Of a stretch of 64,000 bases of DNA, positions 37,173-45,798 are shown in pieces. Positions within the stretch are counted from its first letter, which is position 1. Every line of letters starts with the position of its first letter. The translations under genes were made by a program, and so were the position numbers. Under the pieces are notes generated by a model. The model was not told the DNA's origin and searched no databases. It saw only the letters and a program-made list of their open reading frames with translations. Source of the DNA: Streptomyces sp. SS1-1 (GTDB taxonomy: Bacteria > Actinomycetota > Actinomycetes > Streptomycetales > Streptomycetaceae); assembly GCF_008973465.1 (NCBI RefSeq), contig NZ_WBXN01000004.1, positions 6,054,501 to 6,118,500 of the forward strand, in the 5' to 3' direction.

Positions 37173-38855
37173 TCACTTGTACATGGTCTGGTTCATGGTT
37201 CCGGGGGCGTACGCGTCGGGATCGACCCAGACGTTGATCAGCGACGGCTTCCCGGACTCACGGGCGCGCCGCAGCGCGGGGCCGATGTCGGCGGGGTCGC
37301 GGACCTCCTCGCCATAACCGCCCAGCATCTGCGCGAACTTGTCGTAGTGGACGTCGCCGAGGGTGTTGCCGACCCGCTCGCGGTCCAGGCCGTACTTCTG
37401 GGCCTGGCCGTAACGGATCTGGTTCATCGAGGAGTTGTTGCCGACGATGCCGACGAAGGGGAGGTCGTAGCGGACGAGGGTCTCGAAGTCCCAGCCGGTC
37501 AGGGAGAAAGCGCCGTCGCCGAAGAGCGCGACGACCTCCTTGTCGGGCCGCGCCTGCTTGGCCGCGAGCACGAACGGCACCCCGACGCCGAGCGTGCCGA
37601 GCGGACCCGGGTCCATCCAGTGCCCGGGCGATTTGGGCTGCACGACCTGACCGGAGAAGGTGACGATGTCGCCGCCGTCGCCGATGTAGATGGAGTCCTC
37701 GGTGAGGAAGTCGTTGATCTCGCTGACCAGCCGGTACGGGTGGATGGGCGAGGCGTCGGACCGGAGGCTCGGCAGCCGCTTCTCCAGGGCGGTCTGCTCG
37801 GCCGCGCGCAGCTCGTCCAGCCACTCCTTGCGCTTCGACGCGCCCCCGTTGACGCGCCCGGAGGCGGCCTCGGTCACCGACTTCAGCACCAGGCCGGCGT
37901 CGCCGACGATGCCGAGGTCGATGTCGCGGTTCTTGCCGACGGTGCGGTAGTCGAGGTCGATCTGCACGACGGTCGCGTCCGGCGACAGCCGCTTGCCGTA
38001 CCCCATGCGGAAGTCGAAGGGCGTGCCGACGATCACGATGACGTCGGCGTTGGAGAAGGCGTACCGGCGGGACAGCTGGAAGTGGTGCGGGTCGCCGGGC
38101 GGCAGCGTGCCGCGTCCGGCGCCGTTCATGTAGGCGGGGACGTTGAGGGTGCGCACCAGCTCGACGGCCGCCTCGGTGCCCCGCGTCGTCCACACCTGGC
38201 TGCCGAGCAGGATGGCCGGCTTCTCGGCGTGCACCAGCAGGTCGGCGAGGCGTTCGACGGCCTCGGGGTCACCGGCGGAGCGGGTGGAGGCCCGGTAGGC
38301 GCCCGGCTGGGGCACCCGCGCCTTAGCCGTCGGCACCTTGGCGTCGAGGACGTCACGCGGGATCTCCAGGAAGGAGGGCCCGGGGGCGCCGTGGTAGCAC
38401 TCGCGGAACGCCATCGACACCATGTCCGCGGCACGGGCCGTGTCCGGCACGGCCGCCGCGAACTTGGTGATGGGCGTCATCATGTCGACGTGCGGCAGGT
38501 CCTGAAGGGACCCCATCTTGTGCTGGGTGAGGGCGCCTTGGCCGCCGATGAGCAGCATCGGTGACTCGGCGCGGAAGGCGTTGGCGACGCCGGTGACGGC
38601 GTCGGTGGTGCCGGGCCCGGCGGTGACGACCGCGCAGCCGGGCTTGCCGGTGATGCGGGCGTAGCCGTCGGCGGCATGGGCGGCGACCTGCTCGTGACGG
38701 ACGTCGACGACCTCGATGCCCTCGTCGACGCAGCCGTCGTAGATGTCGATGATGTGGCCGCCGCAGAGGGTGTAGATGCGGTCGACCCCCTCGGCCTTCA
38801 GTGCCTTGGCTACGAGATGACCACCGGAGATGACGTCCTGGGTGTCGTCGGGCAT
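37173..38855 (-). CDS. ThDP-dependent enzyme, probable oxalyl-CoA decarboxylase or 2-hydroxyacyl-CoA lyase
   Basis: This 560-residue three-domain thiamine-diphosphate enzyme has the catalytic Glu in VDVRHEQVAAHAADGYAR and the cofactor site GDGAFSLTGWDFETL followed by VGNNSSMNQI. Its place before frc and between OFA and succinyl-CoA synthetase genes suggests it decarboxylates oxalyl-CoA to formyl-CoA. However, it lacks the SGSSDR and IYRGDG segments I recall from proven Oxc proteins, and the GNNSSMNQIRYGQ stretch recalls the ILVBL/HACL2 branch. It could thus be a 2-hydroxyacyl-CoA lyase. The ATG at 38855 is preferred; an ATG at 38903 would overlap the operator. Confidence 0.72.
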   Translation of the reverse strand: MPDDTQDVISGGHLVAKALKAEGVDRIYTLCGGHIIDIYDGCVDEGIEVVDVRHEQVAAHAADGYARITGKPGCAVVTAGPGTTDAVTGVANAFRAESPMLLIGGQGALTQHKMGSLQDLPHVDMMTPITKFAAAVPDTARAADMVSMAFRECYHGAPGPSFLEIPRDVLDAKVPTAKARVPQPGAYRASTRSAGDPEAVERLADLLVHAEKPAILLGSQVWTTRGTEAAVELVRTLNVPAYMNGAGRGTLPPGDPHHFQLSRRYAFSNADVIVIVGTPFDFRMGYGKRLSPDATVVQIDLDYRTVGKNRDIDLGIVGDAGLVLKSVTEAASGRVNGGASKRKEWLDELRAAEQTALEKRLPSLRSDASPIHPYRLVSEINDFLTEDSIYIGDGGDIVTFSGQVVQPKSPGHWMDPGPLGTLGVGVPFVLAAKQARPDKEVVALFGDGAFSLTGWDFETLVRYDLPFVGIVGNNSSMNQIRYGQAQKYGLDRERVGNTLGDVHYDKFAQMLGGYGEEVRDPADIGPALRRARESGKPSLINVWVDPDAYAPGTMNQTMYK

Positions 38856-38901
38856 GGCGAAGTCCTGTCCCTTCGTAGGGGGTGGGAGCGTCTCGCGGTA
38901 C

Positions 38902-38929
38902 ATTGCATACAGTCGACGAATACTGTATG
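38902..38929. promoter_or_regulatory. Candidate operator in the divergent oxc / sucC promoter
   Basis: A perfect inverted repeat, CATACAGT (38906-38913) and ACTGTATG (38922-38929), has an 8-base spacer. The left part, ATTGCATACAGT, matches ATTGTCTACAGT of the fdh/OFA promoter at 10 of 12 bases. It sits between the two outward genes and could control both. Confidence 0.55.
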
Positions 38930-38998
38930 AACCTTGTTATCCCGCATCCGGTGGGTGGTGTCCAGGGGGCGTGCGGCACTTTCGAGTCAGGAGCCGGA

Positions 38999-40129
38999 AT
39001 GGACCTGTACGAACACCAGGCAAGGGAACTCTTCGCAGTACACGGCATCGTGGTGCCACGGGCGGAGGTCACGGACTCCCTCAAGGAGGCCCGCGAGATC
39101 GCCCGGCGGCTCGGCGGCCGAGTCGTCGTCAAGGCACAGGTGAAGACCGGGGGCCGGGGCAAGGCGGGCGGCGTGAAACTCGCCGCGGACCCCGCCGCCG
39201 CCGAGCTCACCGCCCGTCAGATCCTCGGCATGGACATCAAGGGCCACACCGTCGGCACGGTCATGCTGGCCGAACCCGTCGACATCGAGGCCGAGTTCTA
39301 CGTGTCCTATGTCCTCGACCGCGCGGCGGGTCGCTTCCTCGCGATCGCGTCCGCGGAAGGCGGCATGGAGATCGAGGAGGTCGCGGCCAACCGGCCCGAA
39401 GCCGTCGCGCGGGTCCCCGTCGACCCCGCCGAAGGCGTCACGTCGGCCAAGGCCGGCGAGATCGCCGAGGCCGCCGGACTACCGCCGCAGACCGTCGACG
39501 TCCTCGTGCGCCTGTGGCAGGTGCTGGTCCGCGAGGACGCCCTCCTCGTCGAGGTCAACCCACTCGTGCGCACCGCGCAGGGGCAGATCCTCGCCCTCGA
39601 CGGCAAGGTCACCCTCGACGACAACGCCCGCTTCCGGCAGGCGCGCTGGGGCGCCGACGGCGCCGGGCACGACGACGCCCTGGAGGCGGCCGCCGCCGCC
39701 AAGGGCCTCAACTACGTCAAGCTCGACGGCGAGGTCGGCGTCATCGGCAACGGCGCCGGCCTCGGCATGTCCACCCTCGACGTCGTCGCCGGCTGCGGCG
39801 CCCGCCCCGCCAACTTCCTCGACATCGGCGGCGGCGCCTCCGCCCAGGTCATGGCCGACGGTCTCTCCGTCATCCTGTCCGACCCGGACGTGAAGTCCGT
39901 CCTCGTCAACGTCTTCGGCGGCATCACCGCCTGCGACACCGTCGCCGACGGCATCGTCCGGGCCCTGGACACCGTCCGGCTGACCAAGCCGCTCGTCGTC
40001 CGCCTCGACGGCAACAACGCCGCCCGCGGCCGGGCCATCCTCGACGCGCACGCCCACCCCCTGGTCCAGCAGGCCACCACCATGGACGGCGCCGCCGAGC
40101 GCGCCGCCCGACTCGCCGCCACCGCCTGA
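38999..40129 (+). CDS. sucC: Succinyl-CoA synthetase beta subunit (ADP-forming type)
   Basis: This 376-residue ATP-grasp subunit opens with MDLYEHQARELFAVHGI. It has VVKAQVKTGGRGKAGGVK (nucleotide-binding), LVEVNPLV, and the C-terminal NFLDIGGGAS and VNVFGGITACD motifs. With SucD it interconverts succinyl-CoA and succinate with ATP. The ATG at 38999 has AGGAG five bases upstream. The gene is divergent from the oxc-like gene and shares its operator region, so this is likely a second, pathway-specific copy and not the TCA-cycle one. The gap to sucD is 14 bases. Confidence 0.92.
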   Translation: MDLYEHQARELFAVHGIVVPRAEVTDSLKEAREIARRLGGRVVVKAQVKTGGRGKAGGVKLAADPAAAELTARQILGMDIKGHTVGTVMLAEPVDIEAEFYVSYVLDRAAGRFLAIASAEGGMEIEEVAANRPEAVARVPVDPAEGVTSAKAGEIAEAAGLPPQTVDVLVRLWQVLVREDALLVEVNPLVRTAQGQILALDGKVTLDDNARFRQARWGADGAGHDDALEAAAAAKGLNYVKLDGEVGVIGNGAGLGMSTLDVVAGCGARPANFLDIGGGASAQVMADGLSVILSDPDVKSVLVNVFGGITACDTVADGIVRALDTVRLTKPLVVRLDGNNAARGRAILDAHAHPLVQQATTMDGAAERAARLAATA

Positions 40130-40143
40130 GGAGACATGACGAC

Positions 40144-41028
40144 ATGGCGATCCACCTCACCAAGGAGAGCAAGGTCCTCGTCCAGGGCATGACCGGCGGC
40201 GAGGGCATGAAGCACACCCGGCGGATGCTCGCCGCCGGCACGAACGTCGTCGGCGGCGTCAACCCGCGCAAGGCCGGCCGCACCGTCGACTTCGACGACC
40301 GTGCCGTCCCCGTCTTCGGCAGTGTCGCCGAGGGCATCGACGCGACCGGCGCCGACGTCACCGTCGTCTTCGTCCCGCCCGCCTTCGCCAAGGCGGCCGT
40401 CATCGAGGCCGCCGACGCCGGCATCCAGCTCGCCGTCGTCATCACCGAAGGCATCCCCGTCCACGACACCGTCGCCTTCACCACCCACGCCCGTGCGCGC
40501 GGCACCCGCGTCATCGGCCCCAACTGTCCCGGCCTCATCACCCCCGGCCAGTCCAACGCGGGCATCATCCCGCCCGACATCACCAAGCCCGGCCCCATCG
40601 GCCTGGTCTCCAAGTCCGGCACCCTCACCTACCAACTCATGCACGAATTGCGGGACATCGGCTTCTCCACCTGCGTCGGCATCGGCGGCGACCCCGTCGT
40701 CGGCACCACCCACATCGACTGCCTCGCCGCGTTCCAGGACGACCCCGACACCGAACTCATCGTGCTCATCGGGGAGATCGGCGGCGACGCCGAGGAGCGC
40801 GCCGCCGCCTACATCCGCGACCACGTCACCAAGCCGGTCGTCGGCTACATCGCCGGATTCACCGCCCCCGAGGGCAAGACCATGGGGCACGCCGGCGCGA
40901 TCGTCTCCGGCTCCTCCGGGACGGCCACCGCGAAGAAGGAAGCGCTGGAGGCCGTGGGCGTACGGGTCGGCCGCACCCCCACCGAGACCGCCCGCCTCGC
41001 CATGGACCGGCTCACCACCGGCGCGTGA
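40144..41028 (+). CDS. sucD: Succinyl-CoA synthetase alpha subunit
   Basis: This 294-residue subunit has the CoA-binding Rossmann part (VLVQGMTGGEGMKHTRRMLAAG, GGVNPRKAG), GPNCPGLITPG, SKSGTLTYQL and the phosphorylated His in KTMGHAGAIVSG (about residue 248). It works with SucC. The ATG at 40144 is fixed by homology; the ATG at 40136 is in another frame. A CoA synthetase next to frc and the ThDP enzyme suggests it keeps a supply of succinyl-CoA as CoA donor for oxalate, or recovers ATP. Confidence 0.93.
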   Translation: MAIHLTKESKVLVQGMTGGEGMKHTRRMLAAGTNVVGGVNPRKAGRTVDFDDRAVPVFGSVAEGIDATGADVTVVFVPPAFAKAAVIEAADAGIQLAVVITEGIPVHDTVAFTTHARARGTRVIGPNCPGLITPGQSNAGIIPPDITKPGPIGLVSKSGTLTYQLMHELRDIGFSTCVGIGGDPVVGTTHIDCLAAFQDDPDTELIVLIGEIGGDAEERAAAYIRDHVTKPVVGYIAGFTAPEGKTMGHAGAIVSGSSGTATAKKEALEAVGVRVGRTPTETARLAMDRLTTGA

Positions 41029-41137
41029 CGTCACTCATAGTCCACGCGTGCTCACTTACGGGTGAGCCCACCCCTCGCTAGCGTCCCCCCAGCCATCTCT
41101 CCACCGCCCCCGACTGTGCACCGAGAGCGGAGACCCC

Positions 41138-42679
41138 TTGGCCACCACCCTCACCCTCAAATCCGGCACCTCCTGGACCGACGCCTGGCAGCGCTGCCTC
41201 GCCGTCGCCCCGGAGGCGTTCCGCGACGACCGCGTCCTCAACCTTTGGAACGGCACCTGGCAGGCGGACGGCCGCGCGCTGCCCGCCACCAGCCCCGTCG
41301 ACGGCAGCCCCATCGCCGGCCCGCCCCGCCTGGACTCTGCCATCGCCCACCAGGCCGTACGCGCCTCGCTCGACCAGCACCGCGCCTGGCGGCACGTCCC
41401 CCTCGACGAACGCCGGGCCCGCGTCGCCGCCACCCTCGACGCCCTCGCCCAGCACCGCGACCTGCTCGCCCTGCTCCTCGTCTGGGAGATCGGCAAGCCC
41501 TGGCGGCTCGCGACGGCGGACGTCGACCGCGCCATCGACGGCGTCCGCTGGTACGTCGACGGCATCGAACCGATGATCGCGGACCGGGCCCCGCTCGACG
41601 GACCCGTCTCCAACATCGCCAGCTGGAACTACCCGATGAGCGTGCTCGTTCACGCAGTGCTGGTACAGGCCCTGGCGGGCAACGCGGTCATCGCCAAGAC
41701 CCCGACCGACGGCGGTGTCGCCTGTCTGACCCTGGCCTGCGCGCTCGCCGCCCGCGAGGGGATCCCCGTCACCCTCGTCAGCGGCAGCGGAGGGGAGCTG
41801 TCCCAGGCGCTGGTGCGGGCGCCCGAGATCGGCTGCGTCTCCTTCGTCGGCGGCCGCGACACCGGCGCGGCGGTGGCCACGGCCGTCGCCGACCTCGGCA
41901 AGCGCCACATCCTCGAACAGGAAGGACTCAACACCTGGGGCATCTGGAACTACTCGGACTGGGACACGCTCACGGCCGTCGTCCCCAAGCTCTTCGACTA
42001 CGGCAAACAGCGCTGCACGGCGTACCCGCGCTTCGTCGTCCAGCGCGAACTGTTCGACGCCTTCCTCGCCGCCTACCTGCCCGCCGTCCGCACCCTGCGG
42101 ACCGGCCACCCCCTGGCGGTCGAGCAGCCCGACGACCCGTACCCGAGCCTGGACTTCGGCCCGGTGATCAACGCCGCCAAGGCCAAGGAGCTCCACGACC
42201 AGGTGGCGGAGGCGATCGACCGGGGCGCCGTCCCGCTGCACCGCGGCCGGCTCTCCGACGCCCGCTTCCTGCCCGGCCAGGACACCTCGGCATACGTCCA
42301 GCCCGTCACCCTCCTCAACCCGCCCCGGTCCTCCCCACTGCACCACGCGGAACCCTTCGGCCCGGTCGACACGATCGTCCTGGTCGACACCGAGGCGGAG
42401 CTCCTGGCCGCCATGAACGCCTCCAACGGCGCCCTGGTCGCCACGCTCTCCACCGACGACGACGCCACGTTCGCCCGCCTGGCCCCCCAGATCCGCGCCT
42501 TCAAGATCGGCCACGGCACCCCGCGCTCGCGCGGCGACCGAGCCGAACTCTTCGGCGGCTTCGGCGCGTCCTGGCGGGGCGCGTTCGTGGGCGGCGAACT
42601 GCTGGTGCGGGCGGTGACGCAGGGCCCGGCGGGGGAGAGGCTGCCGGGGAACTTCCCGGAGTACCAGCTGCTTCCCTGA
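41138..42679 (+). CDS. Aldehyde dehydrogenase family protein with atypical Glu motif
   Basis: This 513-residue ALDH-superfamily protein has the nucleophile in GKQRCTAYPRFVV (the usual G-Q-x-C-T/x motif) and NAD-fold residues NIASWNYPMSVLVHAVLVQALAGNAVIAK. The usual ELGGKSP segment around the catalytic Glu is replaced by LEQEGLNTWGIW, so Glu is present but the glycine loop is not. The TTG at 41138 starts MATTLTLKSG with a weak site upstream. It follows sucD after 109 bases. If the ThDP enzyme makes or uses aldehydes, this could remove them. The substrate is unknown. Confidence 0.82.
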   Translation: MATTLTLKSGTSWTDAWQRCLAVAPEAFRDDRVLNLWNGTWQADGRALPATSPVDGSPIAGPPRLDSAIAHQAVRASLDQHRAWRHVPLDERRARVAATLDALAQHRDLLALLLVWEIGKPWRLATADVDRAIDGVRWYVDGIEPMIADRAPLDGPVSNIASWNYPMSVLVHAVLVQALAGNAVIAKTPTDGGVACLTLACALAAREGIPVTLVSGSGGELSQALVRAPEIGCVSFVGGRDTGAAVATAVADLGKRHILEQEGLNTWGIWNYSDWDTLTAVVPKLFDYGKQRCTAYPRFVVQRELFDAFLAAYLPAVRTLRTGHPLAVEQPDDPYPSLDFGPVINAAKAKELHDQVAEAIDRGAVPLHRGRLSDARFLPGQDTSAYVQPVTLLNPPRSSPLHHAEPFGPVDTIVLVDTEAELLAAMNASNGALVATLSTDDDATFARLAPQIRAFKIGHGTPRSRGDRAELFGGFGASWRGAFVGGELLVRAVTQGPAGERLPGNFPEYQLLP

Positions 42680-42784
42680 CAGTGGCCGCGGGAGCGACCG
42701 GCAGGGCTCCCCGGCACCCGTCCCTCCCCTGACCGGGGCACCCGGACCGACCGGGGCATCGGCGGGCCGGCCGTTCGCGTCCGG

Positions 42785-44119
42785 TCAGCTGATGCCCTGC
42801 CGGTCCGGGCGCAGCGCGAACGCGCGGTCGGAGGCGTTCGGGACGGTCTCCTCGACCGCCTGCCGCAGCAGCTCGCGATGCCGCAGCAGCGGCTCGCGCC
42901 GTTCGGCCGGAGCGAGCAGCAGCAGATCGTCCAGCCCCGCCAGCAGCCGCCGGGTCACCTGCGGACTGTCGGCGCCGCATCCCCGAACCTCGCTGAACCC
43001 GAGATCCACCAGCTCGGTCCACCCCGGCACCGGCAGCACCAGACGCACGGCGCCGCCCCGGTCCCGGTGCACGGCCTCGTCCAGTGGACGCCGGGACAGG
43101 GCCGCTAGGAACTGCACGATCCGGTCCAGGGCCTGCACGGCCGTCGTCGGGTCGTTGACCGCCGAGGACAGGGCGCGCAGCGCGATGTCGGACAGCTGCC
43201 GCAGCCCGAACCCGAGGTCCTGGTGGAACGTCCGCTCCACACCGACGGACGTGGTGCGGCGCAGCGCGCCCACCGGCGGAGCCGCCCCGCCGTGCACGGC
43301 GAACAGCGGAGTGCCCGGCACCACGAAGTCCCCGATGCGCGGGACGAGCCGCAGCACGACCCCGTGCCGGCGGGCCACCCGCACCAGCCGCGCGATGTGC
43401 ACGTCCCGCAGCACCCCGGCCGGCCCGTCGTGCGGCACCCACGCCGTCGGCGACCCGAGCTCGGACACCCCCGGCCCGCTCGCGGAGGACGGCATCGCCG
43501 CCACCATCCGGAACGACTCCGCGGCGATCCGCGCGATCACATGACTGATCCGCATGAGCCGCAGCGTGCCGTTCACGTACAGCACGAACAGCAGCAGGCT
43601 CAGCGCCACCATGAACAGCGTGAGCACCGACTGCACGAGCGGCAGCGTCGTCACCTTCCGCGGATCGTCGGTGGTGTCGAACGAGGTCAGCACCAGCAGG
43701 CTCAGCACGAAGGTGGCCAGGAAGACGGCGAACGTCGCCTTGGTGATCCGGCTGCGCACGAAGAGCCGTACGACCCGCGGGGTGAACTGCCCGCTCGCCA
43801 TCTGGACGGCCACCAGCGAGATGCTGAAGACCACCCCGATGAACGTCATCATGGCCGACCCGACCGCGTTCACGACGGTCTTGGCGTCCTCCGCGAACCG
43901 CAGCAGATCCTCGAGAGTCCCGTAGTCGCCGTCCTCCCGCAGCGCGTCCACGATCGCCGTGTCGAGCGCCTGCGCGGCCAGCCAGACGAGGAAGACGATC
44001 ACCATCGCGGCCGTCGGCGCGAACCAGAAGGTGTCCCGAAGATGCTCCCGGAAGGGCGACAGCGCCCGCGGGCGACGCCGCCCCGCGGCCGGGCTCCGCG
44101 TAACCAGCCAGTCACTCAT
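42785..44119 (-). CDS. DUF2254 family membrane protein
   Basis: This 444-residue protein has four predicted helices in the first 170 residues (TAAMVIVFLVWLAAQAL, MTFIGVVFSISLVAVQMASG, FAVFLATFVLSLLVL, LVQSVLTLFMVALSLLLFVLYVN, given here in parts). It is followed by a soluble C-terminal domain containing LRQLSDIALRALSSAVNDPTTAVQALDRI. This matches DUF2254, a widespread bacterial family without assigned function. It converges with the aldehyde dehydrogenase gene and is divergent from the tRNA. Confidence 0.85.
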   Translation of the reverse strand: MSDWLVTRSPAAGRRRPRALSPFREHLRDTFWFAPTAAMVIVFLVWLAAQALDTAIVDALREDGDYGTLEDLLRFAEDAKTVVNAVGSAMMTFIGVVFSISLVAVQMASGQFTPRVVRLFVRSRITKATFAVFLATFVLSLLVLTSFDTTDDPRKVTTLPLVQSVLTLFMVALSLLLFVLYVNGTLRLMRISHVIARIAAESFRMVAAMPSSASGPGVSELGSPTAWVPHDGPAGVLRDVHIARLVRVARRHGVVLRLVPRIGDFVVPGTPLFAVHGGAAPPVGALRRTTSVGVERTFHQDLGFGLRQLSDIALRALSSAVNDPTTAVQALDRIVQFLAALSRRPLDEAVHRDRGGAVRLVLPVPGWTELVDLGFSEVRGCGADSPQVTRRLLAGLDDLLLLAPAERREPLLRHRELLRQAVEETVPNASDRAFALRPDRQGIS

Positions 44120-44259
44120 GGTGCGACCCTAGGCGCGCGGGCCCGCGAGGTCCGGGACCCCCGCCCGGCGGAAGGAAACGCAGGTGAAAGGCACTCCGAA
44201 AGCTTGGTATTGTTGTCCATGTCGCCGACGGGACACCCCGGCGCGGCGGCGCACACCTA

Positions 44260-44344
44260 GTCCGGGTGGCGGAATGGCAGACGCGCTAGCTTGAGGTGCT
44301 AGTGCCCTTTATCGGGCGTGGGGGTTCAAGTCCCCCCTCGGACA
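44260..44344 (+). tRNA. tRNA-Leu(GAG)
   Basis: The 85-base cloverleaf has acceptor stem GTCCGGG with CTCGGAC, D-arm GGCGGAATGGCAGACGC, anticodon stem CTAGC / GCTAG around loop TTGAGGT (anticodon GAG), a long class II variable arm (TGCCCTTTATCGGGCG) and T-arm GGGGGTTCAAGTCCCCC. CCA is not encoded. Confidence 0.95.
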
Positions 44345-44350
44345 CACAGC

Positions 44351-44397
44351 ACGACGGATTACCGGTCGAGTCAACTGACTCACCGGTAATTCGTCGT
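44351..44397 (+). terminator. Terminator after tRNA-Leu
   Basis: A long stem-loop starts at ACGACGGATTACCGGT (44351-44366) and pairs with 44382-44397. It has an inner GAGTC/GACTC extension and is followed by TTC. It lies seven bases after the tRNA. Confidence 0.8.
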
Positions 44398-44468
44398 TTC
44401 GGGGGTTTCCCCGTCGTGTTCGGCTTCGTCCGCGATCAGCACCGGACTCACCAGGCGGAGCCCGCCGT

Positions 44469-45755
44469 ATGACCACCACGGGGGCCCTCGGCGGATCGGC
44501 CGCGGTCGGCGACACGGTACGCGGCGTACGCGGGGTCACCCGCCCCTTCTCCGTGTACGCCGTCCTCGCCAACTCCCTCTTCCAGCGCGGCGTCTTCGTC
44601 CTCTACCTCCAGCAGCGCGGCTTCTCCGCCGGGCAGGTGGCCCTTCTCCAGACGTTGATCTACCTGGTCAGCGGGCTCGCGGAGTTGCCGACGGGTGTCA
44701 TCTCCGACCGGATCGGCCGACGGGCGAGCATCGTGATCGGCCAGGTGCTGATCGCGGGAAGCCTGCTCGGCCAGGCGGCGTCCACCTCGTACTGGATGTT
44801 CGTGGCGTTGTTCATCGGCCACGGCGTGGGCATGGCGTGCGTGTCCGGTTCGGACACCGCCCTGCTGTATGACCTGCTCGTGCGGCGTGGGGTGACGGCC
44901 GGGTACGTCAGGATCAGGTCCCGGTTCACCATGCTCGGGACGGTGACGTCGGGTGTCGCCATCGTCCTCGGCGGCCAGCTGCAGCGGTTCTCCTGGGGGA
45001 TCGTCTACGCCGGTTCGGCCTTGTGCCTCGTCCTGGCCGTACTGGTGCTGCTGGCTCGGGTGCCCGAGATCCGGGGCGCGGACGCGGTGGATGAGGCGGA
45101 CGAGGGGGACGGTGCCGACAAGGCACCTCGCGACGCCACCGCGTGGCGGGCGCTGCTTCGCGTCGCGACGCCCGCGCTCGTCACGCTCGCCGTGGTGTCC
45201 GGGCTGATGCACGCGACGCTGACGCCGTACATCATCTTCACGCAGAAGACCCTCGCCGATCAGGGCGCGGGCGCGGGGCTGGTCGGTGTGGTCATAGCGG
45301 CGGGGTTCTTCGCCGGGGGACTCGTGCCCCTGCTGTCGGATCGCGTGCACCGGCGCTTCGGGTACCGGGTCGCCGTCCCGGTGTCCCTCCTGGCGCTCGC
45401 CGCGGCACTCGGGCTGAGCGGCCTCGGCCTGGTCCACGTCACCATCGCCGCGTTTCTCGTCCTCGTCGGCATTCCCGAGATCACCGCCGTGCTCGTGGAC
45501 AACGTGCTCAACGAGGCCGTGCCGTCGCGCCACCGGGCGAGCCTGCTGTCGGTGATCGCCTTCGTGGAGTCGGTGCTCATCGGCACCGGCTATCTCGTCC
45601 TCGGCGCGCTCATGGACGGGATGGGTTCCGGGGTCGGCATGGCCGTCTATGCCGCCGTGCCCCTGCTGGGGTGTCTGCTGTGGCTTCCGGTGCTTCCCCG
45701 AGGGGCGGGGGTGGCCGTCGGCACCGAGAGCCCCGCCGGCCAGAAAACCTCCTGA
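44469..45755 (+). CDS. MFS transporter
   Basis: This 428-residue 12-helix major facilitator has the loop 2-3 motif GVISDRIGRRASIVIGQ and repeats it weakly in the second half (PLLSDRVHRRFGYRVAVP). TLIYLVSGLAELPTG and GVGMACVSGSDTALLYDLL resemble drug/metabolite efflux families. An acidic loop (DAVDEADEGDGADKAPRD) lies in the middle. The substrate is not predictable. It stands alone between the tRNA and a convergent EcsC gene. Confidence 0.85.
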   Translation: MTTTGALGGSAAVGDTVRGVRGVTRPFSVYAVLANSLFQRGVFVLYLQQRGFSAGQVALLQTLIYLVSGLAELPTGVISDRIGRRASIVIGQVLIAGSLLGQAASTSYWMFVALFIGHGVGMACVSGSDTALLYDLLVRRGVTAGYVRIRSRFTMLGTVTSGVAIVLGGQLQRFSWGIVYAGSALCLVLAVLVLLARVPEIRGADAVDEADEGDGADKAPRDATAWRALLRVATPALVTLAVVSGLMHATLTPYIIFTQKTLADQGAGAGLVGVVIAAGFFAGGLVPLLSDRVHRRFGYRVAVPVSLLALAAALGLSGLGLVHVTIAAFLVLVGIPEITAVLVDNVLNEAVPSRHRASLLSVIAFVESVLIGTGYLVLGALMDGMGSGVGMAVYAAVPLLGCLLWLPVLPRGAGVAVGTESPAGQKTS

Positions 45756-45798
45756 AACCGGCGGACCCCCGTGCGTGCCGCTCGGGGCGGACAGGGCG

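Noticed and set aside
44260..44344. Attachment site of an integrated element at tRNA-Leu
   Set aside because: No integrase, excisionase or second copy of the tRNA 3' end was seen within the window, so only a possible boundary is noted.
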